A stretch of DNA of 64,000 nt from Bacillus sp. CH140a_4T (GCF_008923725.1 NZ_WBPF01000019.1:124001-188000); one strand, 5' to 3'; shown: positions 27,247 through 34,895, counted from the first letter of the stretch. The notes: generated by a model from the letters alone, not told the origin. A program made the numbers and translations.

Positions 27247-27753
27247 ATGGAAATTCGCTTATTAACGACAGAGGACGCAGAAATATATTTAAAAGTTTGT
27301 ATGGAAGGTTTAACGAAGAACCCAGAAGCTTTTAGCTCTTCTTATGAAGATGTTCTTAAACATGAGGATCCTGTAGCTGCTATGGCAAAACGATTAAGCA
27401 ATCCGGATAAGTATACTCTAGGGGTCTTCAAAGATAACGATTTAATCGGCATTTCTACTTTAGAAACAAAGCCTTTCATTAAACAAGAACATAAAGCAAA
27501 AATCGGTTCCGTTTTTGTTTCCCCAAAAGCGCGTGGCCTTGGCGCAGGACGAGCTCTAATTAAAGCAATTATTGAAAATGCCGATAAATTACATGTCGAA
27601 CAACTTATGCTCGATGTTGTAGTTGGTAACGATGCGGCAAAAAAATTATATGAGTCATTAGGTTTCCAAACTTACGGCGTACAAGAACGTTCATTAAAAC
27701 ATAACGGTCAATATTGGGACGAGGAACATATGGTTCTATTCTTAAATGATTAA
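27247..27753 (+). CDS. GNAT-family N-acetyltransferase, paralogue 1
   Basis: 168 residues from ATG 27247, with AAGGAGG 7 nt upstream (the frame extends earlier without a site). It has the GNAT fold: N-terminal NPEAFSSSYEDVL substrate-side segment, acetyl-CoA motif A at KIGSVFVSPKARGLGAGRAL (about 85-104), LDVVVGNDAAKKLYESLGF (motif B) and the C-terminal YWDEEHMVLFL. The substrate is unknown; similar proteins acetylate protein N-termini, antibiotics or small amines. It is roughly 70% identical by eye to the acetyltransferase at 31058-31570. The two flank a two-component system. A terminator follows. Confidence 0.87.
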   Translation: MEIRLLTTEDAEIYLKVCMEGLTKNPEAFSSSYEDVLKHEDPVAAMAKRLSNPDKYTLGVFKDNDLIGISTLETKPFIKQEHKAKIGSVFVSPKARGLGAGRALIKAIIENADKLHVEQLMLDVVVGNDAAKKLYESLGFQTYGVQERSLKHNGQYWDEEHMVLFLND

Positions 27754-27768
27754 TACTTCAATATAGTT

Positions 27769-27803
27769 AAAAGCACCTTTTGATTAAGAAAGGTGCTTTT
27801 TTC
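27769..27803 (+). terminator. Terminator of acetyltransferase 1
   Basis: Perfect arms AAAAGCACCTTT (27769-27780) and AAAGGTGCTTTT (27789-27800), then T and C. Confidence 0.9.
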
Positions 27804-27804
27804 A

Positions 27805-27868
27805 TTACAACAATGTAATCTTCATGTCACCTTTATCGATCGTACCAAACCTTTCCATTCATTATACT
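27805..27868 (+). promoter_or_regulatory. BceR-type box and promoter (orphan copy)
   Basis: TTACAACAATGTAA (27805-27818), then GTCA 7 nt on, and TATACT (27863-27868) exactly 44 bp after the box. The same layout precedes the two 27-residue peptide genes at 34812 and 47105. Here the sequence runs straight into a bcr1-like element at 27875 instead of a peptide gene. Confidence 0.55.
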
Positions 27869-27874
27869 AAAAGT

Positions 27875-28027
27875 ATAAAGTGAAACTTTACTCAGTGGAA
27901 AGCTTTACCTCCACTGAGTATTAGTTGAACCAATCGGGCATTTATGGGCAGTTGATCTTTCATCTAACTTCTTCGCATCCACTAAATCTTTAGATGGAAG
28001 TCTTACCGCCCATTAATGCGGGGTAAA
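27875..28027 (+). mobile_element. bcr1-like repeat element, copy B
   Basis: Core GTGAAACTTTACTCAGTG…TTAATGCGGG (27880-28022) with ATAAA at the left (27875-27879) and GTAAA at the right (28023-28027). Compared with copy A at 14060, stem pairs change together (ATCAGTGG/CCACTGAT becomes CTCAGTGG/CCACTGAG; CACCT/AGGTG becomes CATCT/AGATG), which shows the RNA or DNA hairpins are kept. No ORF. Confidence 0.72.
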
Positions 28028-28044
28028 GTGAAACTTTAATTAGT
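28028..28044 (+). repeat. Left-end fragment of a third bcr1-like element
   Basis: GTGAAACTTTAATTAGT matches the first 17 bases of copy A with one change and directly abuts the right end of copy B. It is a truncated tandem copy or a trace of insertion next to an older element. Confidence 0.55.
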
Positions 28045-28104
28045 AAGGCATCAATTATGAAATGAACGTATAGCATTCAATTGATATACAAAGGAGAATG
28101 TGAC

Positions 28105-28194
28105 ATGAAACAAAACAAACGAGCTATGCTTTTAATATTTACTACAGCAATTGTAACTTCTGGGTTAGCAATTTTACCTTGGTTTATAATATAG
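28105..28194 (+). CDS. Small hydrophobic membrane peptide (29 residues)
   Basis: ATG 28105 has AAAGGAG 6-8 nt upstream, an excellent site. The product begins MKQNKRAM, followed by a single hydrophobic helix (LLIFTTAIVTSGLAILPWFII) of about 21 residues that must be read as one membrane span; charges are only at the N-terminus, giving an N-in anchor. A 40-bp perfect palindromic terminator follows 20 bp after the stop. I do not recognise the family. Expression could start from the BceR-box promoter at 27805 through the bcr1-like element, or from a nearer promoter. A toxin-like, regulatory or membrane-complex peptide are all possible. Confidence 0.6.
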   Translation: MKQNKRAMLLIFTTAIVTSGLAILPWFII

Positions 28195-28213
28195 AACTAT
28201 TCCCCTAATAATG

Positions 28214-28253
28214 AAAAAAGCTTATTGCTTCTTAAGAAGCAATAAGCTTTTTT
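28214..28253. terminator. Perfect 40-bp palindromic bidirectional terminator
   Basis: Two perfect 20-nt arms (28214-28233, 28234-28253), core GCTTATTGCTTCTT, with A6 and T6 at the ends, so it works on both strands. It separates two convergent tiny genes. Confidence 0.88.
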
Positions 28254-28256
28254 ATA

Positions 28257-28379
28257 TTATAAAATCCCCAAAATTTTATTTACACAACTTATAATAATAA
28301 CCATAGATACGGCAATGCACATGACAACCGTATTACGATCTTGCTTTTCTTTTTTTGAAATTTCTTCTTTTGGATTCAT
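28257..28379 (-). CDS. Small membrane peptide (40 residues)
   Basis: Reverse-strand ORF with start ATG 28379 and AAAAGGAG at 7 nt, a strong site. The first ~16 residues are highly charged (MNPKEEISKKEKQDR), followed by one hydrophobic span (NTVVMCIAVSMVIIISCV) and the tail NKILGIL. It ends 4 nt from the shared terminator. No family is recognised. The leader upstream can form a 10-bp hairpin followed by a T run (28397-28467), so expression may be controlled by attenuation. It is convergent with the 29-residue peptide gene. Confidence 0.6.
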   Translation of the reverse strand: MNPKEEISKKEKQDRNTVVMCIAVSMVIIISCVNKILGIL

Positions 28380-28396
28380 GTGTATGATCTCCTTTT

Positions 28397-28467
28397 AAAA
28401 AAAGTGTGAGATAGGAAATTTTTCTTATCCGATGCGAGGTGAATACGAAAACCCTCTCTATCTCACA
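28397..28467 (-). promoter_or_regulatory. Attenuator-like leader before the 40-residue peptide gene
   Basis: On the reverse strand TGTGAGATAG (28467-28458) pairs with CTATCTCACA (28414-28405), with a 43-nt apical region that includes GAGG/CCTC pairing, then seven T (28403-28397), then the AAAAGGAG site. There is no gene further upstream on this strand, so it is a leader terminator rather than a 3' terminator. Could be a riboswitch-like element; no known class recognised. Confidence 0.45.
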
Positions 28468-28485
28468 TACACAATAGAATGGAAT

Positions 28486-28509
28486 TGTCATTTTATAAAT
28501 AAAATGACA
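28486..28509. promoter_or_regulatory. Perfect 24-bp palindrome, possible operator
   Basis: TGTCATTTTAT (28486-28496), AA, ATAAAATGACA (28499-28509). It lies ~110 bp upstream of the reverse-strand 40-residue peptide and ~200 bp upstream of the response-regulator gene. No T run, which favours a protein-binding site. Confidence 0.45.
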
Positions 28510-28711
28510 TGACGTTATGTCGCAACATAGGGTATTTTGTGTCGCTACGTTTTCTATTATAAAAAATAGTTGTGCAAAACTAGTGCATTTTTTATGTCAA
28601 TTACTCTGAGCGTAAAAAATAACTCTTCCACTCAATCACATAAAAAGAGTTTTTTATTATTTTCATGTAAACTATACAAAGTAGAATGAACAGTTTGGGG
28701 TGCACAAGATT
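28510..28711. other. Leader region before the response-regulator gene
   Basis: Contains near-repeats TATGTCGCAACATA and TGTGTCGCTACG (around 28515-28550). A weak hairpin AACTCTT/AAGAGTT with T run (28621-28656) could end a short + strand RNA. No ORF with a ribosome-binding site. Confidence 0.3.
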
Positions 28712-29383
28712 ATGGTAAAAATTTTATTAGTAGACGATGAAGAACGCATGTTACGATTATTAGATCTGTTCTTAAGTCCTCGTGGCTATTTTTGTATGAA
28801 AGCTACCTCTGGCCTTGAAGCACTAAAGTTAATAGAACAAAAAGACTTCGATATTATTTTGTTAGATGTTATGATGCCGAATATGGATGGATGGGATACT
28901 TGCTATCAAATCCGTCAAATTTCCAAAGTTCCTATCATTATGCTAACAGCTCGTAATCAAAACTACGATATGGTGAAAGGCCTCACTATGGGTGCGGATG
29001 ACTATATTACAAAACCCTTTGATGAGCATGTATTAGTTGCACGAATTGAGGCTATATTACGCCGTACAAAAAAAGATGGATTTGTTAGCTTCAATGGTAT
29101 CGAGTGGGATAAAACGAAACATACTGTCACAGTATATGATGAAAAAATCTCACTAACTCCTATCGAATTTTCGTTACTTGGACTATTTTTACTAAATACA
29201 AACCGTGCTTATAGCCGAGATGATTTGATTGAAAAAATTTGGGGTTATGAAACAGACATTGAATATAGAACAATCGATTCACATATTCGCAATATCCGTG
29301 ATAAATTACGCAAAAAAGGATTTCCAGTTGAAAATTACTTAGAAACAGTTTATAAAGTCGGATATAAATGGAAAAGTGAATAA
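28712..29383 (+). CDS. OmpR/PhoB-family response regulator
   Basis: 223 residues from ATG 28712 (GGGGTG about 9 nt upstream; an in-frame GTG at 28700 is less likely). Receiver domain 1-120 has the acidic pair Asp8/Asp9, phospho-acceptor Asp52 in LLDVMMP, Thr in MLTAR and Lys in ITKPF. The C-terminal winged-helix DNA-binding domain (about 130-222) shows LTPIEFSLLGLF and the recognition segment TIDSHIRNIRDKLRKK. It forms an operon with the kinase 66 bp downstream, separated by a hairpin. The stimulus and regulon are unknown; no ABC transporter of the BceAB type lies beside it. Confidence 0.92.
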   Translation: MVKILLVDDEERMLRLLDLFLSPRGYFCMKATSGLEALKLIEQKDFDIILLDVMMPNMDGWDTCYQIRQISKVPIIMLTARNQNYDMVKGLTMGADDYITKPFDEHVLVARIEAILRRTKKDGFVSFNGIEWDKTKHTVTVYDEKISLTPIEFSLLGLFLLNTNRAYSRDDLIEKIWGYETDIEYRTIDSHIRNIRDKLRKKGFPVENYLETVYKVGYKWKSE

Positions 29384-29390
29384 TTACTTC

Positions 29391-29419
29391 GGTCAGTGGA
29401 CAATAGTATACCACTGACC
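29391..29419 (+). promoter_or_regulatory. Hairpin between response regulator and kinase genes
   Basis: Perfect arms GGTCAGTGG and CCACTGACC (9 bp), 11-nt loop, followed by CTTTAT rather than a long T run. It may partly terminate and lower kinase expression relative to the regulator. Confidence 0.5.
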
Positions 29420-29448
29420 CTTTATATGAAATAAGGTATGGTGAGAAA

Positions 29449-30912
29449 ATGAGTAAACTTTCACTTAAAATTGGGACATACTTTTTAATATTAGCTTTAT
29501 GTATTGAAACAATTGCTTTTGTATCTTTTTACAAAAGCATTTCAACAATGCGGATTGAGGAAGAAACACTTGCTCTTTTAGAAAAAGGTAATCGCTATAG
29601 TAAAAAAATTACAAGCCGCACAAAGTGGAATGCAATTGCTAAAGAAAAGCAACACCCCGAACGCGCTGAATACAATAAAAACCCTAACCGTCCTATGTAT
29701 CCAGATTTCGATATCGCGGATGCAGCTGCACACTTAGTAGAATCAGAATTAATTGCTAACTCTGATATAGCTATCATACTAACAGACAATAATGGCAAAA
29801 TTATTTCCACTTCAGAACCCGTAACAAAGGCAATGCAGAAACAACTTACTTGTAAAACAGAACCTATCCCAAAAGGCGGATTAATCGTCGAAAAGAACTG
29901 GAAAAAATCAAAATTCATCACAACGGTAAGCCCACTTAACACAGAAGAGTTTCAAGGAAAGTTATATATGTTATTAAAAACATCTTTCTTAGAAAATATG
30001 TTACTTAAACTCATGAATCAATTTCTTATCATTAGTGTTGTGACAATTATTTTAACGACTATTTCTGTCTTTGTTTTTTCTCGTGTTATTACAGAACCAC
30101 TTATAAAAATGAAGAGGGCAACAGAAAAAATGTCAAAATTAAATACACCAATTCAATTAGGTATTAAACGGAATGATGAGCTTGGCAGCTTAGCAAAAAC
30201 GATCGAAGATTTATCCAGTGAACTGACTTATATGAAAAAAGAAAGAAATGAATTTCTCGCTAGTGTTGCCCATGAACTATTAACTCCATTGACCTATATG
30301 AAAGGTTATGCGAAGGTAGCAAAGAGGGATTCTTTAACGAAAGAAGAGCGTGAAGAATACTTACAGATCATTGAGGATGAAACAGATAGTGTAACTGATC
30401 TCGTCCAAGATTTATTTATGCTGGTGCAATTAGAACAACATCAGTTTGTTATAAAAAAACAAAAAGTGATCCTTCAACCATTTTTAGAACGAATGGTTGA
30501 AAAAACAAAAACAACATTAACTAACAAACAAATGCAACTCCATGTATATTGCAAAGATGATTTAGAAGTTTACATAGACGAAAGACGTATGGAACAAGTT
30601 ATGTTAAATTTATTACACAATGCTTATCAACATTCACCAGAAAACACATCTATTACGATACGTGTACTCACGGAAACAGATTCTTTTACAATAAGTGTAG
30701 ACGATGAAGGAGAAGGTATTCCTGAAGAGGATATCCCGCATATTTTTGATCGTTTTTATCGCGTTGATAAATCCAGAACGAGAGCTACTGGAGGAAAAGG
30801 TATCGGGCTAGCTGTTGCAAAAGAAATTGTAGAATTGCATAACGGTTCCATTCTAGTAACAAGCCAATTAGGAGTAGGGACAAACTTTAGAATCAAGCTA
30901 CCATTTGAATAA
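29449..30912 (+). CDS. Membrane sensor histidine kinase (HAMP, HisKA, HATPase)
   Basis: 487-residue partner of the preceding regulator. Membrane segment 1 at about 9-29, an extracytoplasmic sensor region of ~165 residues (about 30-190) with no family I recognise, and membrane segment 2 near 192-212. A HAMP linker (VITEPLIKMKRATEKMS) precedes the dimerisation box with phospho-acceptor His275 in SVAHELLTPLTYMKGY. The ATPase motifs are N-box LLHNAYQHSP, G1 DDEGEGIPEED, F-box IFDRFYRVDKSR and G2 GGKGIGLAVAKEI. The HELLTPL form, with leucine where HELRTPL is usual, is a small oddity. A strong terminator follows. Confidence 0.92.
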   Translation: MSKLSLKIGTYFLILALCIETIAFVSFYKSISTMRIEEETLALLEKGNRYSKKITSRTKWNAIAKEKQHPERAEYNKNPNRPMYPDFDIADAAAHLVESELIANSDIAIILTDNNGKIISTSEPVTKAMQKQLTCKTEPIPKGGLIVEKNWKKSKFITTVSPLNTEEFQGKLYMLLKTSFLENMLLKLMNQFLIISVVTIILTTISVFVFSRVITEPLIKMKRATEKMSKLNTPIQLGIKRNDELGSLAKTIEDLSSELTYMKKERNEFLASVAHELLTPLTYMKGYAKVAKRDSLTKEEREEYLQIIEDETDSVTDLVQDLFMLVQLEQHQFVIKKQKVILQPFLERMVEKTKTTLTNKQMQLHVYCKDDLEVYIDERRMEQVMLNLLHNAYQHSPENTSITIRVLTETDSFTISVDDEGEGIPEEDIPHIFDRFYRVDKSRTRATGGKGIGLAVAKEIVELHNGSILVTSQLGVGTNFRIKLPFE

Positions 30913-30924
30913 GATGCGTGTGAA

Positions 30925-30961
30925 AACACCAGTAGTAGTAAACACTACTGGTGTTATTTTG
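30925..30961 (+). terminator. Terminator of the two-component operon
   Basis: AACACCAGTAGT (30925-30936) and ACTACTGGTGTT (30944-30955), 7-nt loop, followed by ATTTTG. Confidence 0.85.
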
Positions 30962-31057
30962 TTCATAAAATCAGCTCATATAAGCTAACCTTTTGAAATT
31001 ATTCTTATTTCAATATAAAATAAAGTTACATTTGCAAAGATTTGGAGGGTGATATAA

Positions 31058-31570
31058 TTGGATATCCATGTATTAACAAAAGACGAAGCAGAAATTTACT
31101 TAGAACTTCGTGTAGAAGGATTAAAGCAAAACCCTGAAGCTTTCAGCTCTTCTTATGAAGATATTATTAATAAAGAGTGTGCGATTGAATATAAAGCACA
31201 AAAATTAGCACAAGATGAAAACTATACGCTAGGTGCATTTAAAGATGGACAATTAATCGGAGTTGCAACGCTGGAAACGAAACCATATGTAAAACAAGAG
31301 CATAAAGCTAAAATCGGTTCTGTATATGTGTCTCCAAAAGCACGCGGACTTGGAGCAGGAAAAGCACTTATTAAAGAATGTCTTGAACTTGCTAAATCTT
31401 TAGAAGTAGAACAAGTTATGCTTGATGTTGTTGTTGGCAACGATGGTGCGAAGAAACTTTATGAATCATTAGGATTTAAAACATTCGGTGTGCAAGAACG
31501 TTCATTAAAATATAACGGACAATATTGGGACGAAGAGCATATGGTCTTATTCTTAGATGAAAATAAATAA
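31058..31570 (+). CDS. GNAT-family N-acetyltransferase, paralogue 2
   Basis: 170 residues, start TTG 31058 with GGAGGGTG about 7 nt upstream. Same architecture as the acetyltransferase at 27247: NPEAFSSSYEDII, acetyl-CoA loop KIGSVYVSPKARGLGAGKAL, LDVVVGNDGAKKLYESLGF, and YWDEEHMVLFLDE. About 70% identity by eye over full length, with most changes in residues 38-60, where substrate contacts may differ. Substrate unknown. It is monocistronic with its own terminator, shared with the convergent MocR gene. Confidence 0.87.
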   Translation: MDIHVLTKDEAEIYLELRVEGLKQNPEAFSSSYEDIINKECAIEYKAQKLAQDENYTLGAFKDGQLIGVATLETKPYVKQEHKAKIGSVYVSPKARGLGAGKALIKECLELAKSLEVEQVMLDVVVGNDGAKKLYESLGFKTFGVQERSLKYNGQYWDEEHMVLFLDENK

Positions 31571-31572
31571 TA

Positions 31573-31607
31573 AAAAACATCCTCATGCTTGGAGGATGTT
31601 TTTTTAC
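31573..31607. terminator. Bidirectional terminator
   Basis: 13-bp arms AAAAAACATCCTC (31573-31585) and GAGGATGTTTTTT (31593-31605), 7-nt loop, between the convergent acetyltransferase and MocR genes. Confidence 0.9.
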
Positions 31608-33004
31608 TTTCTTGTATACCATGCCTTATGTAATAATTGAATCGCTTTCGCAATTTCTTCTTCTGATAAAATCGCAAACCCAAGTAAAACTACATTTTCA
31701 GGCGCAGTACCGTCTTTATAGTACGTAGAAACAGGATATATTTTAATACAATATTTCGCAGCTTCTTGAATTAGTTCTTCTTCTCGCATTCCATTATGCA
31801 CTTGTAATAAAATGTGTAATCCAGAATCTTCTCCTATCACTTCAACACGATTAGAGAAATACTTCTCTATTTCAAAAACAAGTCGATCCCTCTTTTTTCG
31901 GTAAACAACACGCATTTTATGAATATGTTTTTCCCAATAGCCTTCATTGAAAAACCTTCTTATCACTTCTTGGTCCATTCTTGAAACACTTTGCGTATAA
32001 AATAAATATTCCTTTTGATACTTTTCAATTACATTCTTCGGTAATACGATATAACTCATCCGTAATGAGGGTAACAACGCTTTTGATAGCGTCCCCATAT
32101 AAATAACTTTCCCATCTGTATCTAACCCTTGTAGTGCCGGAATTGGCTTTCCTGAATAACGAAATTCACTATCGTAATCATCTTCAATAATATACCTGCC
32201 TTCTTCTTTCTTCGCCCATTGTAAAAGCTGCGTCCTTCTCGTAATAGGCATAATCATTCCATATGGGAATTGATGAGAAGGTGTAACAAATACAACATTT
32301 GCATCGCTATTTTCTAAATCTGCCATACAAATTCCGTCCCTATCTAAAGACAACATTTGAACCTTCTTTTCTTTCTGTTCAAAAACGACCATTTTCCTAT
32401 GATAACCTGGGTTTTCAACCGCATAGTTACTTTCCTTCAACAACTGAAAAAGTAACTTCACTAATATTTGTGTTCCTGCCCCTAATACAATTTGACTAGC
32501 TGAACAACGCACACCTCTAGATTCATACAAATAGCTCGCAATTTCCTCCCTTAAGCTCAATTCCCCTTGAGGGTGTCCAAGAAAAAGCAACTCATTATTA
32601 TGCGGCTGCCATACATCATTTATAAGCTTACGGTACATAGTGAACGGAAAAGTATTCGTATCAACTCCTGTTTGGGTGAAATCAAATTTATAGTTCTCCT
32701 CCCGAAACGGTACTTCTTCTACTTTCGCTTCGCTTCCTTCTACATAAATCATTTGTTCAATTTTACATACAAAATAACCTTTTCTCGATGCCGATTCAAT
32801 ATAACCTTCTGCAAGTAATTGCTCGTAAGCTGCTTCTACTGTATTCTTACTCACTTGTAAATAGCTCGCCAGCTTTCTTTTAGCAGGTAATTTTGTAAAA
32901 GCCGGAATCGTTCCATCTTTAATCTCTTTTTTTATATACTCATACAATTGCACATACAATGCTATTTTACTTTTCGTATTTAAATTAGGCGTTAATTCTA
33001 ACAT
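31604..33004 (-). CDS. MocR-type (GntR HTH plus aminotransferase-like) transcription regulator
   Basis: 466-residue fusion of a GntR winged helix (about 10-75; LPAKRKLASYLQVSKNTVEA) with a PLP-binding fold-type-I aminotransferase-like domain (about 110-460). YIIEDDYDSEFRY contains the conserved PLP-contacting Asp, and MGTLSKALLPSLRMSYIV contains the candidate PLP lysine (TLSKALLP). Such proteins (GabR, PdxR) sense PLP and an amino compound and regulate a neighbouring gene, often a divergent transporter or enzyme. Here the divergent neighbour is an EamA permease, the same pairing as B. subtilis ycxD-ycxC, so control of that exporter is likely. It is the only regulator within this short cluster. 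Confidence 0.9.
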   Translation of the reverse strand: MLELTPNLNTKSKIALYVQLYEYIKKEIKDGTIPAFTKLPAKRKLASYLQVSKNTVEAAYEQLLAEGYIESASRKGYFVCKIEQMIYVEGSEAKVEEVPFREENYKFDFTQTGVDTNTFPFTMYRKLINDVWQPHNNELLFLGHPQGELSLREEIASYLYESRGVRCSASQIVLGAGTQILVKLLFQLLKESNYAVENPGYHRKMVVFEQKEKKVQMLSLDRDGICMADLENSDANVVFVTPSHQFPYGMIMPITRRTQLLQWAKKEEGRYIIEDDYDSEFRYSGKPIPALQGLDTDGKVIYMGTLSKALLPSLRMSYIVLPKNVIEKYQKEYLFYTQSVSRMDQEVIRRFFNEGYWEKHIHKMRVVYRKKRDRLVFEIEKYFSNRVEVIGEDSGLHILLQVHNGMREEELIQEAAKYCIKIYPVSTYYKDGTAPENVVLLGFAILSEEEIAKAIQLLHKAWYTRK

Positions 33005-33118
33005 AATATCTGACCCCTTAATAAAACTAAAATCTGATACTTTTTACAGTACCAGAAGTTATATATAATTCCTTGTATCATGTCACACATAAAAAATCAA
33101 ATACTCGAGAGGGGATGC

Positions 33119-34051
33119 ATGATCATGAACAACAATAGACGGATTGGACTCATTATGATTATTACAGGAGCTACCTTATGGGGATTATCTGGCCCGATGA
33201 TTCAGTGGCTATTTCAACATACTAACGTATCATCAATTGATTTTTTAACAATTCGCTTGTTGCTTGCGGGAATATTTATTTTATCTTTCTTACTTATAAA
33301 GAAACAAAACATATTTCAAATTTGGAAACATCCGAGATATGCTATACAACTTATTATTTTCTCTATTCTCGGTATGCTCGGTGCACAATATGCCTTTATC
33401 GAAACAGTTCATATTAGTAATGCGGTCACAGCGACATTATTTCAATTTCTAGGTCCTGTTCTTATTACCATTTATGTCGCATTTGGACAAAGAAAATTCC
33501 CTGCTTCTATGCAACTACTCGCAATTATAACTGCCCTAACGGGAACGTACTTTATTATTACAAACGGTTCAATTGAAAATATTGTTTTATCGAAAGAAGC
33601 CATTATTTTCGGTCTATTAACAGCAATTGGATTTGCATTTTATACCCTTCATCCAGCTTCTCTTATTAAAGAATGCGGAACAACTGTAGTAATTGGCTGG
33701 GGGATGTTAATTGGCGGCATTGCCCTCCTTATTTGTAATCGCTCGTTTGAATGGGATCAGCTTTCACAAACTTTTACACCAAAAACTTTTTCTATGCTTA
33801 TTCTTATCATCATAAGTGGCACTCTTTCTTTCCTCCTTTATATCGGTAGTCTGAAATATTTAGCAGCAACAGAAACGAGCATTTTATCTAGCATTGAACC
33901 ACTTGTAGCTGCCATCATTTCAATCGCTTGGCTGAATGAATCCTTTGGAGCATATCAATTATTAGGCGGCGTATGTATCGTTCTTTCTGTTATTTTCTTA
34001 ACGATGCCGCAAAAAGAGAATGAACCTACCTTTACAACTGAACAAATATAA
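33119..34051 (+). CDS. EamA/DMT-family transporter (YcxC-like)
   Basis: 310 residues from ATG 33119, with GAGAGGGG 4 nt upstream (ATG 33125 is an alternative with 10 nt). Ten membrane helices in two EamA halves. The first starts with LIMIITGATLWGLSGPMIQWL, and the second half contains GTLSFLLYIGSLKYLAATETSILSS and ends with VCIVLSVIFLTMP. Family members export amino acids or other metabolites. It is divergent from the MocR gene, which probably controls it; 114 bp separate the two starts, with room for overlapping promoters. A strong hairpin terminator follows immediately. The substrate is unknown. Confidence 0.88.
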   Translation: MIMNNNRRIGLIMIITGATLWGLSGPMIQWLFQHTNVSSIDFLTIRLLLAGIFILSFLLIKKQNIFQIWKHPRYAIQLIIFSILGMLGAQYAFIETVHISNAVTATLFQFLGPVLITIYVAFGQRKFPASMQLLAIITALTGTYFIITNGSIENIVLSKEAIIFGLLTAIGFAFYTLHPASLIKECGTTVVIGWGMLIGGIALLICNRSFEWDQLSQTFTPKTFSMLILIIISGTLSFLLYIGSLKYLAATETSILSSIEPLVAAIISIAWLNESFGAYQLLGGVCIVLSVIFLTMPQKENEPTFTTEQI

Positions 34052-34056
34052 AAAAT

Positions 34057-34100
34057 GTCAAAAGAGGTCGTACAAAACTTACGACCTCTTTTGACGTTTT
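34057..34100 (+). terminator. Terminator of the EamA gene
   Basis: Perfect 16-bp arms GTCAAAAGAGGTCGTA (34057-34072) and TACGACCTCTTTTGAC (34080-34095), 7-nt loop, then GTTTT. Confidence 0.88.
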
Positions 34101-34166
34101 AAAGGAATTGTCCCGCTTTCTAGCAAATACAATTACACTAACAATAAAAATTAGGAGTGTGACACC

Positions 34167-34691
34167 ATGAAAAAAATTGGAACTATGCTACTTTTCTCCT
34201 TTCTCATCGCTGGATGCACACAAGCGCAGCCTGATTCAGAAGCACCTAAAAAAGAAGCTATCGCCACGTCATCCACCCAAGTTAATGCACCTTCCTTCTT
34301 TCATCTTAGCGTTTTAAAAGATGTAAATTGGGAAGAAACACCCTCCTTCATACAAGAAAAAACACCTTTAAAAGGTATCGAAGAAAAAATCGCAATGGCT
34401 GATAGCCCCATTATCGCAAACGAAAAAAATGAAATAATGTGGTACTTTTTAGATCCTGAAATGCCAACTGGAAAACTATCTATTATTGCACTAAAGCAAG
34501 GATCAGTAACTCCAACACCCGTACTCTTTCAACAAGAAACTTCCAAACCAACTTGGACTACTTCAAATACAATTGATTCCACTACAAACGAACTCCCTCT
34601 CACTATGTCACTACCTTCATCTGGATTATGGGTATTAAACATATATGTAAATGAAAAATATTATGATCAGTTTGTAATTACTGCTGAGTAA
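34167..34691 (+). CDS. Small lipoprotein of unknown function
   Basis: 174 residues, ATG 34167 after AGGAGTG. Signal peptide with lipobox LIAGC, modified Cys17, so it should be anchored to the outside of the membrane. After a polar linker (18-45) the rest forms a compact domain rich in beta-strand pattern: IIANEKNEIMWYFLDPEMPTG, KLSIIALKQG and the closing LPSSGLWVLNIYVNEKYYDQFVI. This resembles an immunoglobulin-like or sugar/solute-binding beta-sandwich, but no family is recognised. It stands alone, between the EamA terminator and the 27-residue peptide module; the BceR-type box starts 23 bp after its stop. Confidence 0.8.
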   Translation: MKKIGTMLLFSFLIAGCTQAQPDSEAPKKEAIATSSTQVNAPSFFHLSVLKDVNWEETPSFIQEKTPLKGIEEKIAMADSPIIANEKNEIMWYFLDPEMPTGKLSIIALKQGSVTPTPVLFQQETSKPTWTTSNTIDSTTNELPLTMSLPSSGLWVLNIYVNEKYYDQFVITAE

Positions 34692-34714
34692 AGTGACAAA
34701 ACTAAAACACTTTC

Positions 34715-34778
34715 TTACAACAATGTAATTTCTACGTCATATACTTCGATAGTGTAAGTATCTCTCTTCTCTTATACT
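34715..34778 (+). promoter_or_regulatory. BceR-type box and promoter of peptide module 1
   Basis: TTACAACAATGTAA (34715-34728) fits TNACA-N4-TGTAA. GTCA follows after 7 nt, then TTCGATAG, and TATACT (34773-34778) 44 bp after the box. The arrangement is the same as at 47000-47063. Confidence 0.6.
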
Positions 34779-34811
34779 TAAAGTAAGAAATGACACAAGG
34801 AGAGATGAGAG

Positions 34812-34895
34812 ATGAAAAAAATGATAGAAGTGATCGTAGCAGTAACTGAGGTTTTAGTAAATGGTAAACAAGTTGCAATGGAATTAAATAAATAG
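34812..34895 (+). CDS. 27-residue peptide, module 1
   Basis: ATG 34812 has AAGGAGAG 8-9 nt upstream. The product is MKKMIEVIVAVTEVL followed by VNGKQVAMELNK: no signal peptide, with an amphipathic or membrane-seeking first half and a polar second half. A homologue at 47105 shares 21 of 27 residues and the last 12 exactly, and third-position changes dominate in the DNA, so the ORF is under protein-level selection. Its promoter has a BceR-type box, which suggests induction by cell-wall-active peptides. A conserved 3' segment (CTTCTTCATT…TTTTGAT, about 34922-34951) follows. No known family recognised. Confidence 0.7.
   Translation: MKKMIEVIVAVTEVLVNGKQVAMELNK

Noticed and set aside
28397-28467. 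Assignment to a known riboswitch class (e.g. preQ1, fluoride, Mg2+)
   Set aside because: No conserved core of a class that I know could be matched by eye; kept only as an attenuator-like leader.
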